In this document: positions 1 through 9,090 of the stretch, one piece after another
Numbering within the stretch: position 1 is the first letter of the stretch
How the letters are laid out: each line of letters begins with the position of its first letter
NCBI GenBank assembly: GCA_963797255.1
Contig: CAWCOV010000021.1
Coordinates: forward strand, 186,001 to 250,000
Origin: JANXZS01 sp963797255
GTDB lineage: Bacteria > Acidobacteriota > Terriglobia > Terriglobales > Acidobacteriaceae
DNA: 64,000 nucleotides
Reading direction: 5' to 3'
Made by a program: the position numbers and the translations under genes
The notes under the pieces: model-generated
What the model saw: the letters and a program-made list of their open reading frames with translations, nothing else
Database searches by the model: none
Told to the model about the DNA's origin: nothing

Positions 1-1702
1 CGCCACCAGCTCGGCGTTGTAGGATTGCGACGCAGTGTCGTTGGGTGGATAGGTGGCATAGACACGCGCCGCGCCAATGGCATAGCCACGCGACTTATAG
101 GCGGGCGAGCCGGCCTGCACAGCAGGATCGACGTTAGTGATAATGATCGAAACTGTGTTGTCTTGGTTGCGGCGAAGGTCGAAAGTGCGAAACTGCTGCG
201 GGAAGTCGCGCAACGAGCAGGTTTCCACTTCCCAAAAGCCGAGGGTGGGATCACCGTTGGGATCAGGTTGTGGGGTTACGACATTGACGTGCCGGTGCCC
301 CGCCATCCAAAGGATGAGATTGGGATACTGGTGCAGCGTGCTGAGCACATAGTTGTCGGTGTATTTCGGGCCCGGCCAAATCGGATAAGGAGTCGTGTCG
401 GTCAGTGAGGTTTGCGGCTTGATGGGCACATGTGCAGCAATGACCATAAGCTGGTTGGCCGCCTGTCCCGCTTGCAGTTCGCCGACCAGCCATTGGTAGC
501 GAGCATCATCGAGCGCGCCTGCGGCATAGTCCGGCTGGTCTGGCCCTTTCACTGTGTCGTCCAGCACGATGAACTTAATCGGTATATCCGACTTCGGCAC
601 AAAACAGTAGCAGGCAAAATCCTTGTCGAGATTCGACTGCGTGAAACCGTGGCCGACCGGCATCGACTTCGTGTGGAAGAATTCCTGCATCCAGCCCCGC
701 GTGCTTGATTTGTCGGTGGCCAGCGTGTGGCGATTCACATCCGCAACAACCGCGGGAGGGTTCCGAAATTCGGCTTCCGGGCCGGCGCCGTAGATATCGC
801 CGTAGGGTGTTAGGCCATATACCACGCCCATGTAGTAGCCGGTATCATCCACCGAATCGGGAGATGCGGGATTGTCTCCCATGTCAATGATTGTGCCTGC
901 TATATGTGCGTCGCGCGTCTTCGCGTTCTCCAGGCACGAGCCCATCCAGAACTGGTCGTGATTGCCTACGACCTGGTACCACGGGATCTCAGGATTGATG
1001 CCGACGGCGTAAAAGGGCCTCTGGTAATCGATCGTCGCGGCACCGACGTGGGCGCCCGAACTGGGCGTGATCATTTGCCCGTCGATGGTGTCAATGAACC
1101 AGCGCACTTCGTTATATTGCGAGTTGTTGCGGCATCGCCCAGAGAGAGGCCGAAGTCGAACGGAGTTACCGCATGGAGGCGTTGATCGTCTGCACGGCAG
1201 CATCGAGTACCTGCGGCGTAGACAAAAGGATTGGCGAATAGGCCGAGGACATCCCCGAGCCGTAGCCCGCGTTCACTCCAACATAGATGGGCTGAGCCGG
1301 CGATTCTTTGTCGGCGATGTGAATGTCCGACATTGAGTAGAAGACAAGCAGCCGGGCGAGGTTAGGAGCTCCCGCGTAAGCCGGCGCCAAATCCTTGCGA
1401 AGAACGTGTCGCAGCGGTCCACCCACGCTCCACGCACTATACCCTTGCGTGGCATACGCAACTACGTTGTCGGGGCAGATTGGAGCCGCAGTCGCGGGCA
1501 CCGCCGCCGGAAGAACCTGCTGCTGCGCCGTCGTGTAGACGGGACGCGCTATCGGCCAGGCTACAGTTCCGGAGCCTGCGCAGCCGATAAGTTCCAAAGT
1601 GCCGATACCCCCTCCAACAACCCGCAAAGCACCCAGACCAGCGCTGACGGTCTTGATGAAATCTCGTCGGCTGAGTTCCCAAAAGTGGCGTGATTTCTCC
1701 AT
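1..1702 (-). pseudogene. Exported metallophosphoesterase (TIGR03768-like), frameshifted and cut by the window edge
   Basis: The start at 1702 follows AGAGGAAA and opens a twin-arginine leader (SRRDFIK), so the product should be exported folded. A calcineurin-like phosphoesterase is shown by MSDIHIADKES near the start and, in other frames, SLGDA, GNHDQF, a late AAHVPI and AGHRHV, all metal-site motifs of the fold. The reading frame breaks twice: near 1175 the frame must move by one base to go from TINA to TPFDFG, and again near 1130 to go from SLGDA to NNSQYNEV. Each needs one missing base restored. Beyond 1130 the frame stays open to base 1, so the C-terminus lies outside the window. The closest match by memory is the TIGR03768 family; its substrate is not known to me. 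The conservation after both breaks argues for sequence error or very recent decay. Confidence 0.8.
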
Positions 1703-1866
1703 GAAATTTCCTCTCGAGCAAAGGCCCTCATAACCTTCATCGACAAGGCTGCCCGGAAGCTTAACCATGAAGTAGGAGAGGGCCGACATGCCCGCACGTC
1801 TTCCCTCAGAAGCTCGCGGAGGATCTCTTGCGTTCCGGCGTCGAAACCGTACAGGTTGATTAACGG

Positions 1867-2109
1867 GTGGTTATACTACTGATCGTGACCCGAATCCTTT
1901 GGATCGTTGGGCTTTCGTTTGCGCTCTTCGTTTTCGGAGGGTGGACGATTCTTATCGCCTTTGCTGGCCTAACTCACAGACACTTGAATGCAAAAGGGCT
2001 GATGATGTTTTGGGGCAACGGCTATATCGCGTGGCTCGTTTTCCAGTATCTTCGCGAGAAGATCCGCGAGCCAAAGTCCAACAGCGTGCAGATGAGCAAC
2101 TCAGAATGA
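1867..2109 (+). CDS. Small membrane protein, unknown function
   Basis: An 80-residue frame from a GTG start; a second GTG at 1885 would remove six residues. It shows two hydrophobic stretches (about residues 4-34 and 46-60) followed by a basic, polar tail rich in Lys, Arg and Ser, so a small two-span inner-membrane protein is plausible. No family is recognised and no strong Shine-Dalgarno is seen. It sits alone between the divergent phosphoesterase and the convergent DinB gene. The hydrophobic pattern is the main reason to accept it. Confidence 0.45.
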   Translation: MVILLIVTRILWIVGLSFALFVFGGWTILIAFAGLTHRHLNAKGLMMFWGNGYIAWLVFQYLREKIREPKSNSVQMSNSE

Positions 2110-2135
2110 TCCTTGCGCGAGCCTGAGATTCCTTA

Positions 2136-2622
2136 TCACCCAGCGACAATCTTCTCAAGTTGTGCGATGTGGTGCAGTGTATGTCCGGCCATTACGCGGA
2201 TCGCAGTGTCCGCGCTCTGCGGACCTCGCTCGGGATGCCTGGCCTCGCGGCTCAACTCTTCTTCACTCAACTTCGTAAAGAGAGCAAGGTTCCATCCGCG
2301 CAGGGATTCAAACGTCTGTGCAGCGGCAATGCCATCCATCTCGCCGTAGTGTCGAGCCCACCCGCTCTCATCGAAGGGTTGGATAGGAAGCACATGGCTC
2401 CGCAAGAATCTGGCGCACTCGAAAACCGAAGGCGATCTCACAATCGGCAAGGTGAGCCAGCACTTCTGCCGCCGTCCATTTACCCGGAGCGTAGCTTCGC
2501 TTAAGTCCATCGGTGCCGAGCGACTGCGCGAGGACGGGGATGGTCCGTTGCGTTTCCATCAGTACTTCCAGCGGATCGCGCTCGCCGAGAATTTCTGCAT
2601 AAGGGTGCGTCGCGGTAGTCAT
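2136..2622 (-). pseudogene. DinB superfamily protein, one frameshift
   Basis: The first frame (2622 down to about 2397) gives the start of a DinB_2 four-helix protein, including APGKWTAAEVLAHLADCE, where the His of LAHLAD is a typical metal ligand. The second frame carries the rest: IQPFDESGWA and, at the end, GHTLHHIAQLEKI with the other metal-binding His residues. Removing one C near 2397 joins them into a protein of about 162 residues, the normal length. Such proteins are metal-binding and often thiol-transferase-like or of unknown role. It lies 15 bases after the DUF1801 gene on the same strand, so the two are probably co-transcribed. Confidence 0.82.
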
Positions 2623-2637
2623 AGGATTAGCTGCACT

Positions 2638-3021
2638 CTACCCTTTCTTCTTCTTTTCCTTGGCATCGTTATCTGCAACCCTGGCCTTCACCATCTTTTT
2701 GACCAGCGTTGCTGGGAGCGGCTTATCGGCTGGGAATTGGATGGTTCCTTTGGATGTCTTGTAGTTCTTAAGTTCGTCCTTGAACTCTACTACCAGTGCC
2801 GAGTTCATCGGAAAAAAGCTGCAATGTTTATTGAATGCGGCAAAGCCAACCAGTGCGCCTTTGTATTTGAATGCGGGCATGCCGTAGCTGATCGCTTCCG
2901 TTGCTTCCTTGGGCGCAGCTGAACGGACTACCGCTCGAATCTTTTCCAGCGTGCTCTTATGCGGTTCGGGAACGTTCGAAAGATACTCATCAATGGTCTG
3001 CGGCGCGGCACCACTTCTCAT
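2638..3021 (-). CDS. DUF1801 domain protein
   Basis: A 127-residue protein with the DUF1801 pattern: an N-terminal helix region (TIDEYLSNVPEP), the EAISYGMPAFKYKG core, a FAAFNKHCSFFP strand and a C-terminal FPADKPLP segment followed by a very Lys-rich tail. The family is small and cytosolic with a YdhG/frataxin-like fold; its biochemical role is not established. The start has GAGGTG about six bases upstream. Probable two-gene unit with the DinB gene downstream. Confidence 0.88.
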   Translation of the reverse strand: MRSGAAPQTIDEYLSNVPEPHKSTLEKIRAVVRSAAPKEATEAISYGMPAFKYKGALVGFAAFNKHCSFFPMNSALVVEFKDELKNYKTSKGTIQFPADKPLPATLVKKMVKARVADNDAKEKKKKG

Positions 3022-3134
3022 ACGCTACACCTCATGGTCGTGCTCCAAAATATTCTGGAGACTACCATGCGTTTTCTATAATGAAAAGCCACGCCGTAGA
3101 ACAAAGACGCCGCATCGTTTCGGCACTTCACAAA

Positions 3135-4424
3135 TCATTGCGTCTCTCTGCTGCGAATCAACACCACCGTCGCATCGTCGGTGCGAGTGGAGCCGTGAGA
3201 AAATCTCTGCACTTCTTCGATCAACCCTTCCACACATGCATCCGGCATCGCGAAATGTTCTGACAAACGAACCGCCCCATATTCCTCATCCTGCAGATTC
3301 ATCGCTTCGGTTATGCCATCGGTGTAGAGCAAAAGTTGATTGCCGGGCTTGAGTTTCAAAGTGTGCTCGGGATATACCGAAGCTCCCAGGCCAAGCGGCA
3401 ATCCCGTCTCCACATCCAGAAAGGAGCAGTCTCCATTAATCAGCATCGGCCGCAGATGTCCCGCGCTCGCGATCGTGACTTCGCGAGAAGTCGCATCAAG
3501 AACGGCATAAATCATGGTGACAAATTTGCCGATGGGAAAATCTTCGGCCAGCGTCTGGCTTAACGCCGACAAGGTCTTTCCTGGCGACGGATCCACCTTT
3601 ACCAGCGACCGCAGAATGGCGCGAGTCGCCGACATCAACAGTGCTGCCGGCATGCCCTTGCCGGAGACGTCCGCCAAAACAATTCCGTATCGATTGTTGC
3701 CGAGGTCGATGAAGTCGTACCAGTCGCCGCCCACCGCTCCGGCCGGATGCCACGCGGTCTCAAAGGTGAATCCCGGCACCAGCGGAGTTGGCTTGTGAAG
3801 CAGCGCCCTCTGAATGGCGCGCGCATCGTTCGCTTCAAGCTCCATGCGTTCTCGCACCGCACGTTCACGTCGAAACAGCCGAGTGTTCTCAATTGCGACT
3901 GCGATATGGCTCGCGAGAGCTTGAAAAACCTGTAGTTGCTCATCCGAGAAAGCATGGAGTTCCGGATGGTCAACGGAAAGCACGCCAATTACTTCGCCGC
4001 CGATTTTGAGCGGCAACGTAACTTCAGAAAGCGTGTTCTGTTCACAGGAGATGTAGTAAGGATCCATTCGCACATCCCCTGCGTAGTGCATGGCTCCGCT
4101 CGCCGCAACGTGACCCACCATTCCTTGACGCCCTATCTGCAACCGCGAGCCTTTCTTGTGCAGCGTGCAACCGCGCACACCATGAAGCACCATTTCGTTT
4201 GAATCGGGATCGCGCAGCCAGACACTGACCTCAACGCAGCCAATCGACGCCGCAATATCGGTCACAACTCTTTCGAGCAGAGCATCCAGATCGAGTGAAG
4301 AAGTGATCAACTGCGCGGCTCGCTGCAACTTCATCAGGGTCTGAACGAAGTCGCACGAATTGTTAATCGAGGAAGCGGTAATTACTCCGGGGTCGCCCAT
4401 GGGGCGCGGAATCATCGTGGACAT
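3135..4424 (-). CDS. GAF domain PP2C-type (SpoIIE) serine phosphatase
   Basis: A 429-residue cytosolic protein. Residues about 30-180 form a GAF domain (HVAASGAMHYAGDV, PLKIGGEVIGVLSVDHPE), a linker helix follows, and about 205-429 is the SpoIIE/RsbU phosphatase domain. The metal-binding acidic residues are present in GGDWYDFIDL, VLADVSGKGMPAALLM, LYTDGITEA and the final TDDATVVLIR. RsbU-type phosphatases dephosphorylate anti-anti-sigma (STAS) proteins to switch stress sigma factors; the GAF domain would supply the signal. No STAS or anti-sigma gene is adjacent, so its target is elsewhere. The start is supported by GGAGG five bases upstream. A second SpoIIE phosphatase lies at 35727. Confidence 0.92.
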   Translation of the reverse strand: MSTMIPRPMGDPGVITASSINNSCDFVQTLMKLQRAAQLITSSLDLDALLERVVTDIAASIGCVEVSVWLRDPDSNEMVLHGVRGCTLHKKGSRLQIGRQGMVGHVAASGAMHYAGDVRMDPYYISCEQNTLSEVTLPLKIGGEVIGVLSVDHPELHAFSDEQLQVFQALASHIAVAIENTRLFRRERAVRERMELEANDARAIQRALLHKPTPLVPGFTFETAWHPAGAVGGDWYDFIDLGNNRYGIVLADVSGKGMPAALLMSATRAILRSLVKVDPSPGKTLSALSQTLAEDFPIGKFVTMIYAVLDATSREVTIASAGHLRPMLINGDCSFLDVETGLPLGLGASVYPEHTLKLKPGNQLLLYTDGITEAMNLQDEEYGAVRLSEHFAMPDACVEGLIEEVQRFSHGSTRTDDATVVLIRSRETQ

Positions 4425-4695
4425 GTAGTCCTCCGGGAATCGAGGAAAAGATAGGCCGTCCTACCGAATTCGATGAGTGGGAAAGTATCCCGATGCAACC
4501 TTTGTTGTCGTTGAAGAGGTTTCCGGCAGCGTACCCGATGTAGAAAACGATGATCCTCTTAACTCGGCATGTAAGTCAAATGTCCTCAGGTATTTGTCGA
4601 AGACAGATTGTCAAAGGGCCGCATGGCTAATGAAGGGGCGGTCCTGACATTAATCGTTGGTGATACCCTGGGCGGCAGTTACATAACTCACTTAT

Positions 4696-6696
4696 ATGTC
4701 CTGTTTTTATAGAGCTAGCGTCGGGGAGTTCCTTGCGCAGAACGACGAATACGTTCTCGCCCGTTTATCAGTCGCCTATGCGAATCGAGGTTATACAAGT
4801 CAGTATTCAGACCAAACACTTACATGGGAGTCTGACATCCGTTCTTTTCGGGGAACATTGGAACAATGCGTCGTCACGTTGGATTCTGCGAGGTCGTGGG
4901 AACTCCTTTTGGAATTCTCGATTCCGCGTAAGGAAATGCGGATAGATATCGTATTGTTGGTCCGCGATGTGATTGTTGTTTTAGAGGCAAAGACGATGCA
5001 CGTAGCATCGTCAGCGAAGCGACAGGTTGAAGAGTATGCCCTCCTTCTCTATTACTTTCACAAGGCTTCGACAAATCGACGGATTGTGCCAGTCATAGTG
5101 TCGTCCGAGACTATCGATGCTGACATGGATGAACTAAATCAGCGGGAGTTGTTCCCACAATTGCCCAGATATTGGGTTGCTCCTGTCCAACGAAGTTCCT
5201 GGGATGCTTTGGCGAGCGTGCTGATTGAGGTAGGGAAGACTTCTGCCGGCCAGATTCCGGCAAAGTTTTGGGATGAGAGCCCTTATTTCCCAGTGCCGAG
5301 CATCATTGAAGCCGCATTGGCTCTTAAAAGTGGGTTATCCATCCGCGAGATTGCGCACTCAGAAGCGTCCGAGCACGAAATCGGTATGGTAGGGCAAACT
5401 GTTCAAGGCTTCGTCGACCGAGCTCGCACTGAGCGTCATCACGCAATTTGTTTCTTGACAGGCGTCCCGGGTTCAGGAAAGACGCTAGTAGGCCTAAGCC
5501 TTGCTCATTCCGATGAAAACAAGGCTAGTGCGATTCACTTCATGAGCGGCAATGGCCCACTGGTGCAAGTATTGCAACATCTTTTTACGCAGGAGAGCAT
5601 GCGGAGTGGAGCGAGCGCTACCCACGCGCGCCTAGAGGCTAAGACTCTGATAGAGAATGTTCACGTCTTTGCCAGGTATCACACACAAGACAATCTAGGA
5701 TCGCCATTTAATCACGCCATCATTTTCGATGAGGCGCAACGTGCCTGGAACCGGACTCAGAACATGAGGAAGTTCAAGCGGGATTACTCAGAGCCGGAAA
5801 TGCTGCTCAGAATTATGGAACGCCACCAAGATTGGGCGGTGGTCGTCGCTCTCGTGGGCGGTGGGCAAGAAATCAATGATGGCGAGGCTGGGCTGGAGGA
5901 ATGGGGGCGCGCATTGATCGGCAGCGCAAAGGATTGGGTGATCTATGCGTCCCCCGACGTATTGGAAGGTGGTGCTTCTACTGCAGGGCATCGATTATTC
6001 GAAGATCCAGCAACAGGGAGGATTGTTCAGACAAATTCGACCCTGCACCTCCGAACTTCAAATCGCAGTTTGCGAGCCGATCAATTGGCCACTTGGGTGA
6101 ATCATGTTTTGGATGGCAAAGCTGAAGAGGCAGCATCGATACGAATTACCGAGCGGTTTCCGATCTTCCTTTCTCGGGACATCGAAGAAACTCGTTCGAA
6201 GTTACGAGAGCAAGGAATTGGAGCAAATCGGTATGGTTTGGTGGGTTCTTCAGGGGCTGCGCGTCTTCGTGCAGTAGGGCTAGAGCCGAGTGCCACCTTT
6301 CATGCGGAATATCCTTGGGAGCACTGGTACCTAGCGGAAGAGACAGATGTCCGCTCAAGCTATCGATGTGAGGTGTTCGCAACGGAATTCGAGATACAAG
6401 GTCTAGAACTGGATTGGATTGGCATCTGCTGGGGAGGTGACTTCGTTTGGGATGAAGGGCTGGGTTGGCAACTCAGGACTTTGCGCCACGGCAGCCAAAG
6501 CAAATGGAGCAGTATCAAAAATAGTGACAAGAGGACCTACCGCAAGAACGCGTATCGAGTTTTGCTAACTCGCGCGAGGCAAGGAATTATCATCTTTGTT
6601 CCTAAAGGTAATCCAGATGACGCGACCAACCAGCCCGACGACTTCGAGAGCACGGTGCAATTCCTGAAACGCTGTGGTGTGACAGCGCTGGCTTGA
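4696..6696 (+). CDS. Nuclease-helicase, DUF2075/Schlafen-group-3 type; possible defence gene
   Basis: A 666-residue protein in two parts. The N-terminal 200 residues look like a PD-(D/E)XK nuclease: an early Glu helix, IPRKEMRIDIVLL giving the Asp, VVLEAKT giving ExK, and a QVEEYALLLYY helix resembling the QxxxY motif. A superfamily-1-like helicase follows: Walker A GVPGSGKT at about residue 256, Walker B IIFDEAQRAW at about 343, a late EIQGLELDWIGI segment and YRVLLTRARQG at about 620. This order matches DUF2075 proteins. Cytosolic; the likely substrate is DNA or RNA. It is a single gene with no partner, no clear Shine-Dalgarno, and visibly lower GC and different codon use than its neighbours, suggesting transfer. 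A defence role is inference. Alternative: a housekeeping repair helicase. Confidence 0.86.
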   Translation: MSCFYRASVGEFLAQNDEYVLARLSVAYANRGYTSQYSDQTLTWESDIRSFRGTLEQCVVTLDSARSWELLLEFSIPRKEMRIDIVLLVRDVIVVLEAKTMHVASSAKRQVEEYALLLYYFHKASTNRRIVPVIVSSETIDADMDELNQRELFPQLPRYWVAPVQRSSWDALASVLIEVGKTSAGQIPAKFWDESPYFPVPSIIEAALALKSGLSIREIAHSEASEHEIGMVGQTVQGFVDRARTERHHAICFLTGVPGSGKTLVGLSLAHSDENKASAIHFMSGNGPLVQVLQHLFTQESMRSGASATHARLEAKTLIENVHVFARYHTQDNLGSPFNHAIIFDEAQRAWNRTQNMRKFKRDYSEPEMLLRIMERHQDWAVVVALVGGGQEINDGEAGLEEWGRALIGSAKDWVIYASPDVLEGGASTAGHRLFEDPATGRIVQTNSTLHLRTSNRSLRADQLATWVNHVLDGKAEEAASIRITERFPIFLSRDIEETRSKLREQGIGANRYGLVGSSGAARLRAVGLEPSATFHAEYPWEHWYLAEETDVRSSYRCEVFATEFEIQGLELDWIGICWGGDFVWDEGLGWQLRTLRHGSQSKWSSIKNSDKRTYRKNAYRVLLTRARQGIIIFVPKGNPDDATNQPDDFESTVQFLKRCGVTALA

Positions 6697-6938
6697 TCCT
6701 TTTAATCGAAGATTTCTCCGAAGCGAAACGTCCATCGGGTACGTTGAACGCTTCTTCTCAATTCATTTCTCTTGCTGGCGGTAGCGACTGTGCGCCGGCG
6801 CTACTGTCTCATCTGGAAATGCCAACGGCGTAGATCCCGCCCGTCTACTCATGCACTTCATTGCTTGGAACGTTCTGTTTTTGCTATAGTTGCGCCGCTC
6901 TAAATCCCTGGAAACATACTGAAAAGGAGATCATCTCT

Positions 6939-7217
6939 ATGAAATATATAGCGAGTTGGACTTTGCCCTATTCGACATACCGCGAGGCGTCCGCGCGTTT
7001 CCTCCAAGGAGGGGGAATGCCTTTGCCGTCCGTCAAACTCATCGGTCGCTGGCACGGGATGAGCGGAGTTGGATTTGCGGTTGTTGAATGCGACGACCCC
7101 AAGGCCTTGTTCCAGTGGGTCGCGGAATGGTCTGACTTGTTTACCGTATCTGTCACGCCGTGTCTTGAAGACGCAGATGCGGGTGCTGTATTGATGGCTA
7201 TGAAGGCAAAAGTGTAG
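6939..7217 (+). CDS. DUF3303 family protein
   Basis: A 92-residue cytosolic protein. The frame is open further upstream, but the ATG at 6939 has AAAAGGAGA eight bases before it and gives the family's usual length and beginning (MKYIASWTLPY). The conserved DUF3303 pattern is visible: LIGRWHGMSGVGFAVVECDD followed by LFQWVAEWSDLFTVSVTPCL. The fold resembles a small ferredoxin-like dimeric domain; no function is established. It stands alone between the nuclease-helicase and the convergent helicase. Confidence 0.87.
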   Translation: MKYIASWTLPYSTYREASARFLQGGGMPLPSVKLIGRWHGMSGVGFAVVECDDPKALFQWVAEWSDLFTVSVTPCLEDADAGAVLMAMKAKV

Positions 7218-7317
7218 ACAGCGGAAGATCTTACCTCCGCCGGAGCAAGCCCACAATCCGATGAGGTCACGAAACATATTTCGGATCACAAAGACAAAGA
7301 ATTTTCTCGCAAGACGT

Positions 7318-7353
7318 AAAAAGGCTCCCGCTGCTGGTTGGCAGGCGGGAGCC
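7318..7353 (-). terminator. Intrinsic terminator of the RNA helicase gene
   Basis: A perfect nine-pair stem (7323-7331 with 7345-7353, arms GGCTCCCGC and GCGGGAGCC) is followed, reading on the minus strand, by TTTTT at 7318-7322. It sits 36 bases past the helicase stop at 7389, in the right orientation. Confidence 0.87.
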
Positions 7354-7388
7354 TCTTAGATCTCAGGAGGTATACGGTTGTCGCGCGG

Positions 7389-8513
7389 TTACGCGATCAT
7401 TGCATCCTTCACGCGATAGCGTTCCATCGAGATACGGAGAACTCGCTCAATCTTTCTCAGGTCGTTGCGCTCTTCAGGAGCGGCAAAGGTGGAAGCAACA
7501 CCCTGGCAGGATGCGCGACCGGTACGGCCGATACGATGAACGAAGTCTTCCGCCATCTTTGGCATGTCGTAGTTCACGACGTGCGCGATGTGTGCAACAT
7601 CGATGCCGCGGGCAGCAACGTCAGTCGCCACCAGGACACGATGTTTACCATTGGAGAAGCTCTTCAAGGCAGCAATTCGCTGCGACTGCGAGCGGTCTCC
7701 GTGAATGCTGGTTGCTCCCCATCCGGCATGGCATAGTTTTTTGGCCACGCGTTCGGCACCGTGCTTGGTGCGAACGAAGACGAGAAAGCTTCCTTCCTCA
7801 GAACGAAGCAAATGCTCGAGTAATGGCATCTTGCGCTCGTTCGACACTTCAAAGGTACGCAGTTTTACGTTCTCTGAAGGCTTGAGGACAGACCCGATCT
7901 CAATGCGGACCGGGTTCGTGAGATATTCGCCAACGACTTCCGTAATGGGGGATTCCATCGTGGCGGAGTAGCAGAGAGTCTGGCGTTTGGCCGGAATCGC
8001 GGAAACGATGCGTCGAATTGCAGGGCGGAAGCCCATATCGAGCATGCGATCCACTTCGTCCAGAACCAGGATCTCAATTTTGTCTAATGCCACCAGGCGA
8101 CGCTTGAGGAAGTCCTCGAGGCGGCCGGGAGTGGCGACGATCATGCGTGCGCCGCGGCGAATGGATTGCAACTGGCTGCCTTCTGACAGCCCGCCAACAA
8201 CCAGCGCGGCTTGATAATTCGAACCCTGAACCAGCTTGAGGTAAGCCTGCTCCACCTGCATCGCGAGTTCCCGCGTGGGGAGCAGAACAAGGGCTGTTGC
8301 GCCCTTAACCTCTGACTTCTGCAGCCGTTCGATGATTGGAATCAGGAAGCTGAGAGTCTTGCCAGTGCCGGTCTGTGCGGTTGCCAGTACGTCCTTGCCC
8401 TCAAGGGCGGGGGGAATCGCAGCAGCCTGCACAGGGGTGGGGGTTACAAACTTGGCCATCGCAATTTTCTTCTGTAGCGAGGCAGAAATTGGAAAATCAG
8501 TAAATGCGGTCAT
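7389..8513 (-). CDS. DEAD-box family ATP-dependent RNA helicase
   Basis: A compact 374-residue RNA helicase. Motifs in order: Q-motif region (FTDFPISASL to TPTPVQAAAIP), motif I AQTGTGKT, Ia PTRELAMQ, Ib TPGR, motif II DEVD, motif III SAT, motif IV LVFVRTK, motif V ATDVAARGID and motif VI HRIGRTGRA. Motif II is DEVD instead of the usual DEAD; Asp and Glu that bind Mg-ATP are kept. There is no long C-terminal extension, as in RhlE-like minimal helicases. Likely role in rRNA maturation or RNA turnover. I place the start at 8513 because AAGGA precedes it; a GTG at 8534 adds seven residues. A terminator lies just downstream. Confidence 0.93.
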   Translation of the reverse strand: MTAFTDFPISASLQKKIAMAKFVTPTPVQAAAIPPALEGKDVLATAQTGTGKTLSFLIPIIERLQKSEVKGATALVLLPTRELAMQVEQAYLKLVQGSNYQAALVVGGLSEGSQLQSIRRGARMIVATPGRLEDFLKRRLVALDKIEILVLDEVDRMLDMGFRPAIRRIVSAIPAKRQTLCYSATMESPITEVVGEYLTNPVRIEIGSVLKPSENVKLRTFEVSNERKMPLLEHLLRSEEGSFLVFVRTKHGAERVAKKLCHAGWGATSIHGDRSQSQRIAALKSFSNGKHRVLVATDVAARGIDVAHIAHVVNYDMPKMAEDFVHRIGRTGRASCQGVASTFAAPEERNDLRKIERVLRISMERYRVKDAMIA

Positions 8514-9090
8514 TTTTCCTTGGTCCCGTTCCACTCTGCCAACTTTGGGGAAGGGCAGGGACGGGAATCGTGCGATCCCAGGCAGTGGCTTCGTCCACTG
8601 TGAGAAGGTCTTTAGAAACGCATGGGGTATCCGCAGTTAAATTCAGCAATCGACACGAAGGTTCACTGTCGAGGGACGGATCTGCCGTACGAACGTCTCC
8701 GCATAAAGCCCTATGGCTCTACGACATCGCTGCGCACAATTGCGAAGCGGGAACGCTGAATGGGCTTGGGAGGGGTGTTAACGCAGACGGTCTGGCTTTC
8801 CACAGCAAGAACGGCTCACAACCAAATCACTGAGCGCAAAGACAGAATAACACAGTTCTAGCCGCTGGCACGCCAAAACGTATCTGGTTGTGCAACGTTT
8901 TCTCGGGAGCGTGCCATTATCTCTCGTTTTTTCAAATGGTTACGCTTGAGGGGAGGTTGCGGAGTGTTGCACGTTTCGTATTCCGGGAGACGAATCGGCG
9001 TGTTGCATTTAGAGTAGTTTACGCTGTCATTTCAGGTCGATTTAGAGCGTCAAAACGCGTCGATTTGACAGCCTAGATTGGGGTTACAAA
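8514..9090. other. Intergenic region between divergent helicase and oxidoreductase genes
   Basis: No convincing gene. It holds a 7-bp inverted repeat AAAACGT/ACGTTTT (8875-8881, 8895-8901) and a longer one at 9049-9069 just before the oxidoreductase. The promoters for both neighbouring genes must lie here, but no clear -35/-10 pair stands out. Confidence 0.5.
9049..9069. promoter_or_regulatory. Imperfect palindrome upstream of the oxidoreductase, possible operator
   Basis: GTCAAAACG and CGATTTGAC flank a 3-base centre; the arms pair at eight of nine positions. It ends 21 bases before the start at 9091, a place where a repressor would block transcription. Size and symmetry fit a LacI- or GntR-like site, but no adjacent regulator gene supports a specific family. 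Confidence 0.4.

Noticed and set aside
4696..6696. Mobile element carrying the nuclease-helicase
   Set aside because: No integrase, transposase, flanking direct repeat or tRNA was found, so only single-gene transfer is suggested.
8875..8901. Inverted repeat AAAACGT/ACGTTTT as an operator or terminator
   Set aside because: The stem is short and AT-rich, has no T-tract, and is far from both start codons.
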